Assembly (NCBI RefSeq): GCF_020616155.1
Contig: NZ_CP085530.1
Span: 1,796,001-1,860,000 of the forward strand
DNA: 64,000 nucleotides
Reading direction: 5' to 3'
Source: Vogesella sp. XCS3
GTDB lineage: Bacteria > Pseudomonadota > Gammaproteobacteria > Burkholderiales > Chromobacteriaceae
The notes under the pieces are model-generated. The model was not told the DNA's origin. It did not search any database and saw only the letters and a program-made list of their open reading frames with translations. The translations under genes were made by a program, and so were the position numbers. Every line of letters begins with the position of its first letter. Position 1 is the first letter of the stretch. Shown in pieces: positions 28,878-38,177 of this stretch.

Positions 28878-30407
28878 ATGCATAGCATCAAGGCAAGACT
28901 GCTGATCTGGATCCTGTTCGCCCTGCTACTGGTGCTGGGCGCAACCGGCTTGGCATCCTATCGCAGTACCCAGGCGCAAGAGGAGCAGGATTATCAGGCG
29001 CTGAAAGATGGCCTGAAACAGCGGCTGGCCCTGTCGCTGCCACATGGTGTCTGGCAGCTGGACGACGAGTTCATCCGCCTCACTCTGGATGCCGAGCTGG
29101 AATCCATGGCCGTGTTGGGCATGCGGGTAGAAGGGGACGCGGGTCTTTATCTTGGCCGCCAGAACATGCCCGATGGCCGCGTGGTAAACCTGAAAAAAGA
29201 CGAGCAGATCAAAAGCGACGAAACCCTGGTGCTGCCCGTGCTCTACCAGCAGCGCGACAACCTGGGCTCGATTACCGTTTACCTGTCGCGCGCGCGCATC
29301 AACAACCGCCTGGAAAGCGAGCTACTGCGCCTGGGCATGCAGGCATTACTGGTGGCGGTAAGCCTGTCCATCATTCTGGTTCTGCTGCTACGCAGCTACG
29401 TGTTCTCCCCCATACAAGAGCTGCACGCGGCGCTGCTGCGCGCATCCCAACTGGAAAGTAACGAAAGCATCTTGCTACCCGAGGCGCGGTTTTCGGAGTT
29501 TTCCGAGCTGGTGCATGGCGTTAACGCCATTACCCAGAAAGTAAGCAGCGAGCTGGAGCGCCGTCGTGATGCCGAATCCTACGCGCTGGAAGAAAAAGAA
29601 CGCGCCGAAGGCGCCTACCAGCAGCTGGTAGAAACCCAGGATACGCTGATCCGCACCGAGAAGCTGGCCTCGCTGGGCGGGCTGGTGGCGGGTGTGGCGC
29701 ATGAAATCAATACGCCGGTAGGCATCACCCTGACAGCGGCTTCGCATTTGTCGCTCTCCACCCAGCAAATCGTTAGCCAGTTCTCCAGCGGTCAGATCAA
29801 AAAAAGCGAGCTACAGGACTACCTGCATACTGCAGAGGAGTCTTCGGCACTGATCCTGAGCAATGCCGAACGTGCGGCCAACCTGATCCACAGCTTCAAG
29901 CAAGTGGCCGTAGACCAGACCAGCGAAGCGCGCCGTACCTTCGACCTGAACGAGTACCTGCACGAGGTCATTACCAGCCTGAGGCCCAAACTGCGCCGTA
30001 CCCACACACAGGTAGAAATCGACTGCCCGGCAGGGCTGGAGATGGACAGCTACCCCGGCGCACTATCCCAGGTGGTAACAAACTTGGTGATGAATGCCCT
30101 GCTGCATGCCTATGATGAAGAGCAAGAAGGCACTATCCTGATAAAAGCCGATGCTATGTCATCACAAAAAGTGCGGCTGGTGGTCAGCGACGATGGCAAC
30201 GGTATACCCAGGGAAAACCTGGAGCGCATCTTCGAGCCTTTCTTTACCACCAAGCGTGGCAATGGCGGTAGTGGCTTGGGATTACACATTGTATTCAACA
30301 TCGTCTTTAAACGCCTGGGGGGCAATATCAATGTGGATAGCATGGTGGGTGAGGGGACCCGCTTTACATTGACCCTGCCCTGCGTGGCACCAGAACAACA
30401 AGCGTAA
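28878..30407 (+). CDS. Membrane sensor histidine kinase
   Basis: The 509-residue protein has a transmembrane helix at about 6-28, a periplasmic region of about 125 residues, a second helix at about 155-175, and a HAMP-like and coiled-coil linker. The dimerisation domain has the phospho-accepting histidine in LVAGVAHEINTPVG (about 276). The ATPase domain keeps the N box (LVMNALLHAYDE), G1 (VSDDGNGIP), F (FEPFFTTK) and G2 (GSGLGLHIV). The response regulator gene begins 9 bases after its stop, so the two form a two-component pair. The signal is unknown. Confidence 0.93.
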   Translation: MHSIKARLLIWILFALLLVLGATGLASYRSTQAQEEQDYQALKDGLKQRLALSLPHGVWQLDDEFIRLTLDAELESMAVLGMRVEGDAGLYLGRQNMPDGRVVNLKKDEQIKSDETLVLPVLYQQRDNLGSITVYLSRARINNRLESELLRLGMQALLVAVSLSIILVLLLRSYVFSPIQELHAALLRASQLESNESILLPEARFSEFSELVHGVNAITQKVSSELERRRDAESYALEEKERAEGAYQQLVETQDTLIRTEKLASLGGLVAGVAHEINTPVGITLTAASHLSLSTQQIVSQFSSGQIKKSELQDYLHTAEESSALILSNAERAANLIHSFKQVAVDQTSEARRTFDLNEYLHEVITSLRPKLRRTHTQVEIDCPAGLEMDSYPGALSQVVTNLVMNALLHAYDEEQEGTILIKADAMSSQKVRLVVSDDGNGIPRENLERIFEPFFTTKRGNGGSGLGLHIVFNIVFKRLGGNINVDSMVGEGTRFTLTLPCVAPEQQA

Positions 30408-30416
30408 GGAACCAGT

Positions 30417-32018
30417 ATGAGCGAGCTCACCGACAACAACGACTGGCTGCTGGACGACCAGGACACCCCACAACCGGATACCCCGCTGCGCCGGCCCTGG
30501 AATGTACTGATCATCGATGATGAAAAAGACGTACACAGCGCCACCCGGCTAGCCATCAAGGACTTGCGCTACAAAGAGCGCCCGCTGGCGCTATTGAGTG
30601 CCTACAGCGCGGCAGAAGGCTATCGCATCCTGCAACAGCAGCCCGACATTGCCCTGATCCTGCTGGACGTGGTGATGGAAACCGACGATGCCGGCCTGCG
30701 CCTGGTAGAGCGCATCCGCAATGAGCTGGGCAATACCGTATCGCGTATCGTGCTGCGTACCGGCCAGCCTGGCCAGGCACCCGAGCAAGAAGTGATCCTG
30801 AACTACGATATCAACGACTACAAAACCAAAACCGAACTGACGGTACAAAAGCTGTTTACTACCGTTATTGCTTCGCTGCGCGCCTATGAAAACCTGGTCG
30901 CCATCGAAAAAAACCGCCAGGGTCTGTCCAAAATCCTGGAAGGTGCCAGCGACTTGTACCGGCTACGCTCGCTCAAGGAGTTTGCCTCCGGCGTACTCAA
31001 GCAGATCAGCGCGATTCTGGATGTGGGCACCGACGGCGTGCTGTGCATGGAAAACACCCATCACGGTGGCCGACCGGAGCTGGAAGTACTGGCCGCCACC
31101 GGCGCATTCGAATCACTACTGAACAAGAACGATAGCGCCATTGCCCAGCAATTCCCCGAATTGCACACCGCCATAAAAGAAGCGCTAGGTAGTAAAAGCA
31201 ACGTCTACCGCCACCCGCTGGACATCCTGTATATCTCGTCGCAAAACGGGCGTGAATTCGTGGTGCACTTCTCGCCGCCTTGGCCGCTGGAAGACGTGGA
31301 GCGTAGCCTGCTGGAGGTGTACTGCCAGCGCATTTCCTCGGCTTACGACAATCTTTACCTGTACTCGCAGCTGATCAGCTCACAAGAAGCCACCGTGGTG
31401 GCACTGGCCGATCTGGCAGAATTCCGCGATACCGATACCGGCGAGCACGTACTGCGCGTGCAGCTGCTCAGCGATGCCATTGCCACCGAGCTACAGTGCA
31501 TGGGGGTCTATGAGCAAGACCTCACGCCACGCTTTATGGACATGATAGGCATGGCCAGTATCCTGCACGATGTGGGTAAAGTCGGCACACCCGACCATAT
31601 CTTGTTCAAACCCGGCCGGCTGGACCCGGAAGAGCGCCGCATCATGGAGCAGCACGCCACCATTGGTGCCAACATCCTGCGCAAGGCCAGCACCATGGTA
31701 GAAGGCGTCAGTTACCTGTCCATGGGGGCCGATATTGCTGGCGGCCACCACGAGTACTTTGACGGCAGCGGCTACCCGCACCAGCTCAAAGGGCAGGACA
31801 TTCCGCTATCGGCGCGTATCGTGGCGGTGGTGGACGTATTCGATGCCCTGCTGCACAAACGCCCCTATAAAGAGCCCTGGCCACTGGCAGAAGTGCTGGA
31901 CTACATCAGCGGCCGTGCCAATACACAGTTTGACCCGCATGTGGTCAACGCCCTGCTGCAACTAGTGAAAGACAGACGCCTGCCAGCCCCCTTGCTGGGG
32001 CCGCTGGAAAACCGCTAA
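30417..32018 (+). CDS. Response regulator with DUF3369 and HD-GYP phosphodiesterase domain
   Basis: The 533-residue protein has a receiver domain (VLIIDDEKDVHSATR, with phospho-acceptor Asp in ILLDVVMETDD), a central DUF3369 domain and a C-terminal HD-GYP domain. HD-GYP motifs HDVGKVGTPDHIL and GGHHEYFDGSGYP are intact, so it should hydrolyse cyclic-di-GMP when switched on by the upstream kinase. Together with the GGDEF-EAL protein at 6-9 kb it makes a second cyclic-di-GMP node in this window. It is followed by a strong terminator. Confidence 0.93.
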   Translation: MSELTDNNDWLLDDQDTPQPDTPLRRPWNVLIIDDEKDVHSATRLAIKDLRYKERPLALLSAYSAAEGYRILQQQPDIALILLDVVMETDDAGLRLVERIRNELGNTVSRIVLRTGQPGQAPEQEVILNYDINDYKTKTELTVQKLFTTVIASLRAYENLVAIEKNRQGLSKILEGASDLYRLRSLKEFASGVLKQISAILDVGTDGVLCMENTHHGGRPELEVLAATGAFESLLNKNDSAIAQQFPELHTAIKEALGSKSNVYRHPLDILYISSQNGREFVVHFSPPWPLEDVERSLLEVYCQRISSAYDNLYLYSQLISSQEATVVALADLAEFRDTDTGEHVLRVQLLSDAIATELQCMGVYEQDLTPRFMDMIGMASILHDVGKVGTPDHILFKPGRLDPEERRIMEQHATIGANILRKASTMVEGVSYLSMGADIAGGHHEYFDGSGYPHQLKGQDIPLSARIVAVVDVFDALLHKRPYKEPWPLAEVLDYISGRANTQFDPHVVNALLQLVKDRRLPAPLLGPLENR

Positions 32019-32034
32019 GCAGGCAGCGGGCATG

Positions 32035-32062
32035 AAAAAAGGCGGGGAAGCTCCCCGCCTTT
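32035..32062. terminator. Bidirectional terminator between HD-GYP gene and adk
   Basis: AAGGCGGGGA (32039-32048) pairs with TCCCCGCCTT (32052-32061) with a 3-base loop, preceded by an A-run and followed by T-rich sequence. It lies between convergent genes. Confidence 0.88.
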
Positions 32063-32083
32063 CTTATGGCAACACGCGCAGAA

Positions 32084-32743
<660 letters not shown>

Positions 32744-32768
32744 TTACTCCCATCATTCACTTGTTGTG

Positions 32769-33539
32769 TTATTCGGAAAGGTTGGCCGCAACGATGGCTC
32801 GTACGCGGGCCAGGTCTTCCGGCGTATCCACGCCGGCTGGCGGCGCGTCGGCCACACATTCAACCGCAATGTCAAAACCGTGCCACAGCATGCGTAGCTG
32901 TTCCAGCGCCTCGAACTGCTCTAGCGGCGCGGGCGCCAGCTGGCTGTAGGTATGCAGCAGGCTGGCACGGTAGGCATACATGCCGATGTGGCGGTACACC
33001 GGCAGGCCGGCCGGCAGGGTGCTGCGGTCGGCTGCGAAGGCGTCGCGGGCAAACGGGATGGCCGCGCGGCTGAAATACAGCGCCCGCCCCTGCTTGTTGA
33101 CCACGACCTTCACCACGTTCGGGTTGAACATGTCTTCTGCGCTATGGATGGCGTGCGCCAGCGTCGCCATCGGCAGCGCGCCATCCTGCATTTGTGCGGC
33201 CAGGGCGTCGATCAGCGCCGGGTCGATCAGCGGCTCGTCGCCCTGCACGTTGACCACTACCGCATCGTCCGGCAGCGCCAGCAGGCTGGCGACTTCGGCC
33301 AGACGGTCGGTGCCGCTGGGGTGGTCGGCACGGGTCAGCACCACCTCTACGCCGTGCGCGCGACAGGCATCCACAATGCGGGGGTGGTCGGTGGCCACGA
33401 TCACGCGGCTGGCGGCAGACTGCGCGGCGCGCTCGGCCACGCGTACCACCATCGGTTTACCGCCGATATCGGCCAGCGGCTTTTCCGGCAAGCGGCTGGA
33501 CGACAGCCGCGCGGGAATCACCACCAGGAAACCGCTCAT
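32769..33539 (-). CDS. kdsB: 3-deoxy-manno-octulosonate cytidylyltransferase
   Basis: The 256-residue protein starts [22 protein letters not shown], with the nucleotidyltransferase signature, and has [17 protein letters not shown] and the C-terminal [22 protein letters not shown]. It activates Kdo as CMP-Kdo for lipopolysaccharide. Its ATG overlaps the stop of the Trm112-like gene (ATGA). The dispersed 10-mer lies inside its last codons (32781-32790). With lpxK upstream it forms a lipid A / Kdo assembly cluster. Confidence 0.96.
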   Translation of the reverse strand: MSGFLVVIPARLSSSRLPEKPLADIGGKPMVVRVAERAAQSAASRVIVATDHPRIVDACRAHGVEVVLTRADHPSGTDRLAEVASLLALPDDAVVVNVQGDEPLIDPALIDALAAQMQDGALPMATLAHAIHSAEDMFNPNVVKVVVNKQGRALYFSRAAIPFARDAFAADRSTLPAGLPVYRHIGMYAYRASLLHTYSQLAPAPLEQFEALEQLRMLWHGFDIAVECVADAPPAGVDTPEDLARVRAIVAANLSE

Positions 33540-33718
33540 TGCACTTCTTCCTCGGGGGCCAGCTCGCGGGCTTCGCTTTCCAGCATCATGGGAATGCCGT
33601 CACGGATAGGGTAAGCCAGGCGGTCGCCCTTGCAGATCAGTTCCTGCTTGGCCTTGTCCAGCTGCAGCGGGCCTTTGCACAGCGGGCAAACCAGAATTTC
33701 AAGAAATTTTGCGTCCAT
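33536..33718 (-). CDS. Trm112-family small protein (YcaR-like)
   Basis: The 60-residue protein [16 protein letters not shown]... has the Trm112 pattern with a CPLC pair near the start, [20 protein letters not shown] in the middle and an acidic tail. Trm112 family members help methyltransferases; bacterial YcaR is of uncertain function. In many Proteobacteria it lies between lpxK and kdsB, as here. It overlaps lpxK by 20 bases upstream and kdsB by 4 bases downstream. Confidence 0.9.
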   Translation of the reverse strand: MDAKFLEILVCPLCKGPLQLDKAKQELICKGDRLAYPIRDGIPMMLESEARELAPEEEVQ

Positions 33719-34715
33719 TTGTTTCTTTCAGTCGGGACAGTATCCACGGGGCCAGATCGGGCTCCAGCCGCGCGGCCACGGGCAGAATCCATAGTCTAGC
33801 ATGATTGACGCACTGCAACTTGACCGCGTCCTTGGCAGTCACAATCACGGCGTCGACATCCTGCGGCAGGTCAGTATCCGCTAGCGGATGGTGGTCTGGC
33901 AGGGCAATGCTGCGCTGCAAGGTCACGCCCAGGCGCTGCAGGGTGTCAAAAAAGCGTTGCGGGTTGCCGATACCGGCCAGCGCAGCCACCTGCTCACCAG
34001 CAAAGTCCTGTGCCTGGCGCGTGTTGGCAGGGTTGGCCGCACGGTAAAACGCGCCCGGCGCCAGCGTCTGGCGAAAACAGGGCACCCCCGGCGGCAACGA
34101 TAGCCGGCTGGCGTCGCCACCGTTTACCACGATAGCGTCCACGCTGCGCAAACGCGCTGCAGGCTCACGCAAGGGGCCTGCCGGCAGTAAATGGCCATTG
34201 CCCAGACCACGCTCGCCATCCAGTACCGCGATTTCCAGCGTGCGCCCCAGGGCGTAGTGTTGCAAACCATCGTCACTCAGGATCAGCGCCAGGTCCGGGT
34301 GTTGCTGCAACAGCAGCCGGGCGGCAGCGATACGGTTACGCCCTACCGCTACCGGCGCCCCCGTGGCGGCCAGTAGCAGCGGCTCGTCGCCGACCAGGCT
34401 GGCCGGCGTCCGGGCCGACACCAGCGTGGCGGTGGTGTGGCTGCCACCGTAACCGCGGCTGATCACCCCGACCTTGACCCCCAGGGCAGCAAAGTCGCGC
34501 AGCAGGCTTTCGGTCAGCGGCGTCTTGCCGACACCGCCCACATTGATATTGCCGATGATCACCACCGGTACCGGCAAGGTGGTGACGCTTTTCAGGCCGC
34601 AGCGATACAGCAGCCGGCGCAGTGCGGCCAACAGGGCAAACAGCCCTTCGGGCAAGGCCAGAAGGGCTGTCATCCACCAGACAGGGCGGTACCAGTGCTG
34701 TTCCAGCCTGCTCAC
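33699..34715 (-). CDS. lpxK: Tetraacyldisaccharide 4'-kinase
   Basis: The 338-residue inner-membrane protein has an N-terminal hydrophobic segment ([19 protein letters not shown]) and the P-loop region [21 protein letters not shown]. The downstream [24 protein letters not shown] segment is typical of LpxK. It phosphorylates the lipid A precursor at the 4' position. It starts with GTG in a GTGA overlap with the exbD stop, so translation is coupled. Confidence 0.95.
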   Translation of the reverse strand: MSRLEQHWYRPVWWMTALLALPEGLFALLAALRRLLYRCGLKSVTTLPVPVVIIGNINVGGVGKTPLTESLLRDFAALGVKVGVISRGYGGSHTTATLVSARTPASLVGDEPLLLAATGAPVAVGRNRIAAARLLLQQHPDLALILSDDGLQHYALGRTLEIAVLDGERGLGNGHLLPAGPLREPAARLRSVDAIVVNGGDASRLSLPPGVPCFRQTLAPGAFYRAANPANTRQAQDFAGEQVAALAGIGNPQRFFDTLQRLGVTLQRSIALPDHHPLADTDLPQDVDAVIVTAKDAVKLQCVNHARLWILPVAARLEPDLAPWILSRLKETNGRKIS

Positions 34716-35131
34716 GGTGCTACCGACTGGGTAGAGAAGGTCAGCTGGCTCAGCCCGGCAAAGCGCGCGGCTTCCATCACCGACACCACGGACTGGTGCG
34801 TAGCCTGGGCATCGGCGCTGATAATCACCACCGGGTTCTGCTTGCCGCTGGACAGCGTTTTCAGCAGCGTACTCAGTGCCGCTACCGACTTGTCTGCCGG
34901 GCGGCTACCGTTTACGCGGTACTCCCCTTCCCGGCTTACTTCTACACGCAGCTCGGCACTTTTCTTTTCTTCGGCCTTGCCTTCGGCCTGCGGCAGGCTG
35001 ACCTGCAGCTCGGAAAAACGTGAGTAGGTGGTGGTCACCATCAGGAAAATCAGGATGACCAGTAGCAAGTCGATCAGCGGAATGAAGTTGATTTCCGGCT
35101 CTTCACGATGGCCACGACGTCGAAAATTCAT
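34712..35131 (-). CDS. exbD: ExbD/TolR-family biopolymer transport protein
   Basis: The 139-residue protein has one N-terminal membrane helix after a short positively charged start, with the proton-channel Asp in INFIPLIDLLLVILIFLMV. A periplasmic domain follows. Together with the ExbB-like protein encoded 8 bases upstream it should make a proton-driven motor that energises a TonB- or Tol-like system. No tonB lies nearby. In Neisseriales and Burkholderiales this pair commonly precedes lpxK, which suggests an envelope role. Confidence 0.92.
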   Translation of the reverse strand: MNFRRRGHREEPEINFIPLIDLLLVILIFLMVTTTYSRFSELQVSLPQAEGKAEEKKSAELRVEVSREGEYRVNGSRPADKSVAALSTLLKTLSSGKQNPVVIISADAQATHQSVVSVMEAARFAGLSQLTFSTQSVAP

Positions 35132-35139
35132 GCCAGCTC

Positions 35140-35751
35140 CTAGTCGCCGTGACGGTCGCCGTGAATGGCTTCGACCAGCCGCACTGCCTGGGCTTCCATT
35201 TCCACCAGGAAATCATCCACGCGGGCGCGGAAGTGACGGTAGAAAATCATGCTGGGAATCGCCACCACCAGGCCAAATGCGGTGTTATACAGCGCCACCG
35301 AAATACCATGCGCCAGCACGCGCGGGTCGGTACCGGTAGGGGATTGGGAACCGAAGATCTCGATCATGCCGATTACCGTGCCCAGCAGGCCCAGCAAGGG
35401 CGACATGGCGGCAATGGTGCCCAGCGTAGTCAGGTAGCGCTCCAGTTCGTGCGCCACAATCCGGCCCTCGTCCTCGATGGCCTCTTTCATCACGTCGCGC
35501 GACGCGTTCACCTGGCGCAGCCCGGCAGCCAGCAGGCGGCCCAAGGGCGAGTGCCCGCGCAGTTCGGTTACCATGTCGCGGCTGGCACCACCACGGCGTA
35601 GCTGTTGCAGGGTTTGCGCCAGCAGCCCTTTTGGCACCACCAGCGCGGCACGCAGGCTATAAAAGCGCTCGATGGTGATAGTGAGGGAGATAATGGAAGC
35701 AATGATGATGGTCCAGATCGGCCAGCCAGCGGCTTCAATGATAGACAGCAC
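35140..35751 (-). CDS. exbB: MotA/TolQ/ExbB proton channel family protein
   Basis: The 203-residue protein starts with GTG (MLSIIEAAGWPIWTIIIASI) after a GGGAG ribosome site. It has three membrane helices and the family block LGTIAAMSPLLGLLGTVIGMIEIFG. It is the first gene of the operon exbB-exbD-lpxK-trm112-kdsB-(adk). Partner ExbD follows at 8 bases. Whether it serves TonB or another envelope system is not visible. Confidence 0.92.
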   Translation of the reverse strand: MLSIIEAAGWPIWTIIIASIISLTITIERFYSLRAALVVPKGLLAQTLQQLRRGGASRDMVTELRGHSPLGRLLAAGLRQVNASRDVMKEAIEDEGRIVAHELERYLTTLGTIAAMSPLLGLLGTVIGMIEIFGSQSPTGTDPRVLAHGISVALYNTAFGLVVAIPSMIFYRHFRARVDDFLVEMEAQAVRLVEAIHGDRHGD

Positions 35752-36116
35752 GAGGGGATTCTCCCTTGATTGAGCAAGCGTTAAACTTTATCGGGTAGGC
35801 GGCAGCGGCGCAACACGATTGCATCACCACCCGCAGATGAGACATTGTCCCAAGTTCTGGTGCTAAGTGTCGATTTTTTCTAGGCTTTTACCAAACATCC
35901 ACAAAAGCTGTGGATAACCCTGTGGATGAAGCTGGTGCAACGGCCTATCCCCTTGTAAAAACAAGCCTGCTGCCCTATTGCACACAAATTACGCCACCAA
36001 TCTAAGTCATTGTTTTTAAAAGTTTTTGATTTTTTCAATTTACCCCGCCGCACGCTGCATGCATAAGCAATCAGCCTGCTTTTGTTTTACCGCCCTCTGT
36101 GGATGACTTGACAAGC
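35752..36116. promoter_or_regulatory. DnaA-box cluster and AT-rich tract between exbB and xseA
   Basis: The 365-base spacer contains a perfect DnaA box TGTGGATAA (35909-35917), a one-mismatch box TGTGGATGA 3 bases later (35921-35929) and another TGTGGATGA at 36098-36106. The first box also forms a CCACA/TGTGG dyad with 35899-35903. A strongly AT-rich tract, with runs of T and A, follows at about 36005-36045. It must hold the divergent promoters of exbB and xseA. The arrangement is like a small DnaA-binding region with an unwinding element, but dnaA and dnaN are not here. Confidence 0.5.
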
Positions 36117-37472
36117 ATGTTTTTCGGCGCATCACAAAACGACGTCATCAGCGTCAGCTCTCTGAACCGTATGGCCCGCGACCTGCTGGAGAGCGGCCTG
36201 CCGCCCATGTGGATAGGCGGCGAAATTTCCAACCTGACCCTGGCCGCCTCCGGTCATGGCTATTTCTCGCTGAAAGACGCCGGGGCGCAAGTACGCTGCG
36301 TGATGTTTCGTAACAAGTTGGCCGCATTGGGTTTTCGCCTGCAAGAAGGCATGCAGGTAGAGCTGCGCGGCACGGTAACCTTGTACGAAGCCAGGGGCGA
36401 TTACCAGATCAACGTTGACAGCATGCGCTCGGCCGGCCTGGGCCGCCTGTACGAAGCGTACGAGCGGCTGAAGGCGAAACTGGAAAAAGAAGGATTGTTC
36501 GACAATCAGCACAAGCAGGCGCTGCCAGATCACCCGCGCCGCGTGGGTGTCGTCACCTCCCCCGCCGCCGCCGCCCTGCGCGACGTGGTCACCACGCTGC
36601 GCCGGCGCATGCCGTCCATCGAAGTGATTCTCTACCCCTGCCAGGTACAGGGCCAGACTGCGGCGCAGCAGATTGCCGCCGCCATCGCTGCGGCCAACCT
36701 GCGCCAGGAGGTAGACGTGCTGATCGTATGCCGTGGCGGCGGCAGTATCGAAGACCTGTGGGCGTTTAACGAGGAGCCCGTCGCCCGCGCCATCGCCGCC
36801 AGTACCCTGCCCGTGGTCAGCGGTGTGGGGCACGAAACCGACTTTACCATTGCCGACTTTGTTGCCGACCGCCGTGCCCCGACCCCCACCGCGGCCGCCG
36901 AGATGGTTTCGCCCAGCCGTGAGACTATGCAGCAGAACCTGGACCTGACACGCCGCCACCTGGCACGCGCCCTGGGCCGCCTGCTCACCGACAAAAGCCA
37001 GCGCCTGGACTACCTGGCGCGACGCCTGCAGCACCCGGGCGACAAACTGCGCCGGCAGCAAGCCAGCCTGCAGCAGCTGCAAGCCCGCCTGCAACGCAGC
37101 CTGCAGCAAGGCCTGCAGCAACGAGGCTGGCGCATTGGCAGCCTGCAACACCGCCTGCAACGGCAGCGGCCCGATATCCGCCGCCAGCAAGCCGGGCTAC
37201 AGCACCAGGCACAAGCCCTGCAGGCCACCATCCACCAGCGCCTGGCACACAGCAGGCTGGCGCTGGGCCGGCTGGAAGCCACCCTGCTGGCCATGAACCC
37301 GGAAGCGGTACTGGCGCGTGGCTACGCCATCGTGCAAAACGCCGCCGGTCAGGTGGTACGCTCGCCAGGCGAGCTGCAATACGGCGAGCATGTGCAGATT
37401 CACCTAGCAGAGGGCGTCACAGGGGCGCGCATCGAGCCACTGCACGGCACGCAGAGCGAACTACCGTTCTAG
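36117..37472 (+). CDS. xseA: Exodeoxyribonuclease VII large subunit
   Basis: The 451-residue protein has the N-terminal OB fold (NDVISVSSLNRMARDLLESG, PPMWIGGEISNLT), the catalytic region (RRVGVVTSPAAAALRDVV, ICRGGGSIEDLWAFNE, GVGHETDFTIADFVADRRAPTPTAAAE, each in pieces) and a long Gln/Leu/Arg-rich coiled coil to the C-terminus. I chose ATG at 36117, which fits family starts; a GTG at 36099 would overlap a DnaA box. It degrades single-stranded DNA with XseB, which is not encoded in this window. It is a single-gene unit. Confidence 0.94.
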   Translation: MFFGASQNDVISVSSLNRMARDLLESGLPPMWIGGEISNLTLAASGHGYFSLKDAGAQVRCVMFRNKLAALGFRLQEGMQVELRGTVTLYEARGDYQINVDSMRSAGLGRLYEAYERLKAKLEKEGLFDNQHKQALPDHPRRVGVVTSPAAAALRDVVTTLRRRMPSIEVILYPCQVQGQTAAQQIAAAIAAANLRQEVDVLIVCRGGGSIEDLWAFNEEPVARAIAASTLPVVSGVGHETDFTIADFVADRRAPTPTAAAEMVSPSRETMQQNLDLTRRHLARALGRLLTDKSQRLDYLARRLQHPGDKLRRQQASLQQLQARLQRSLQQGLQQRGWRIGSLQHRLQRQRPDIRRQQAGLQHQAQALQATIHQRLAHSRLALGRLEATLLAMNPEAVLARGYAIVQNAAGQVVRSPGELQYGEHVQIHLAEGVTGARIEPLHGTQSELPF

Positions 37473-37476
37473 GCAC

Positions 37477-37505
37477 CACCTGGCCCCCTGCCCAGTGGCC
37501 AGGTG
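37477..37505. other. Hairpin after xseA
   Basis: CACCTGGCC (37477-37485) pairs with GGCCAGGTG (37497-37505) around an 11-base loop just after the xseA stop. There is no T-run, so intrinsic termination is uncertain. Confidence 0.5.
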
Positions 37506-37572
37506 CTTGACGCGCTTGGGTAAATTGCCGACGATGGCATGATTCAAACAGCTGTTTCACAACACACACATC

Positions 37573-38022
37573 ATGAATCATCGCCTAGCCAAAACCGTCT
37601 TCAACTTGTGGCCCCCGTTCTGGGGCGCCGGCATCAAAGTAGCCCGCATCGCACCAGACTGGAAACAGGTAGAAGTCCGCCTGCGCCTGGGCCTGACCAA
37701 CCGCAACTACGTGGGTGTGCACTTTGGTGGCAGCCTGTACGCCATGACCGACCCCTTTTTCATGCTGATGACGCTGAAAAACCTGGGCAAGGACTACATC
37801 GTGTGGGATAAAGCCGGCCGCGTAGACTACGTCAAGCCAGGCAAGGGCGTGGTTACCGCCCGTTTCCAGCTGCACGACAGCTGGCTGGACGAAGTCCGCT
37901 ACGCCACCGCCAACGGCGACAAATACCTGCCCGAGCTGGAAGTGGACGTAGTCGACAGCCAGGGCGAGCTGGTGGCCAAGGTGCACAAGACGCTGTACAT
38001 ACGGCGCAAGAAAAACCGCTAA
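37573..38022 (+). CDS. DUF4442 hotdog-fold protein (thioesterase-like)
   Basis: The 149-residue protein matches the DUF4442 family, a hotdog fold related to thioesterases. Key parts are NLWPPFWGAGIKVARIAPDW, NRNYVGVHFGGSLYAMTDPFFMLM and the C-terminal beta strands. It might hydrolyse or bind acyl thioesters, but no catalytic test is possible from sequence. It is a single gene between xseA and gpmI, with 100 bases before it. Confidence 0.75.
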   Translation: MNHRLAKTVFNLWPPFWGAGIKVARIAPDWKQVEVRLRLGLTNRNYVGVHFGGSLYAMTDPFFMLMTLKNLGKDYIVWDKAGRVDYVKPGKGVVTARFQLHDSWLDEVRYATANGDKYLPELEVDVVDSQGELVAKVHKTLYIRRKKNR

Positions 38023-38177
38023 CCCCGGTACAAGCACGGCAGCCTGTAACGTGGCGGTTACCAACAGCCGTGCGGCTCGGCGCTGACAGGCAAGGCGCGA
38101 TACAATACTATCCCTGTCAGACAGGTATGCAGCCTGGCCTGCATGCGCCACCCGATATTTGCCCGCACGGAAGACAT

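Noticed and set aside
35752-36116. This region as the chromosomal origin itself
   Set aside because: No dnaA, dnaN, rpmH or gidA lies near; three boxes are too few to claim oriC.
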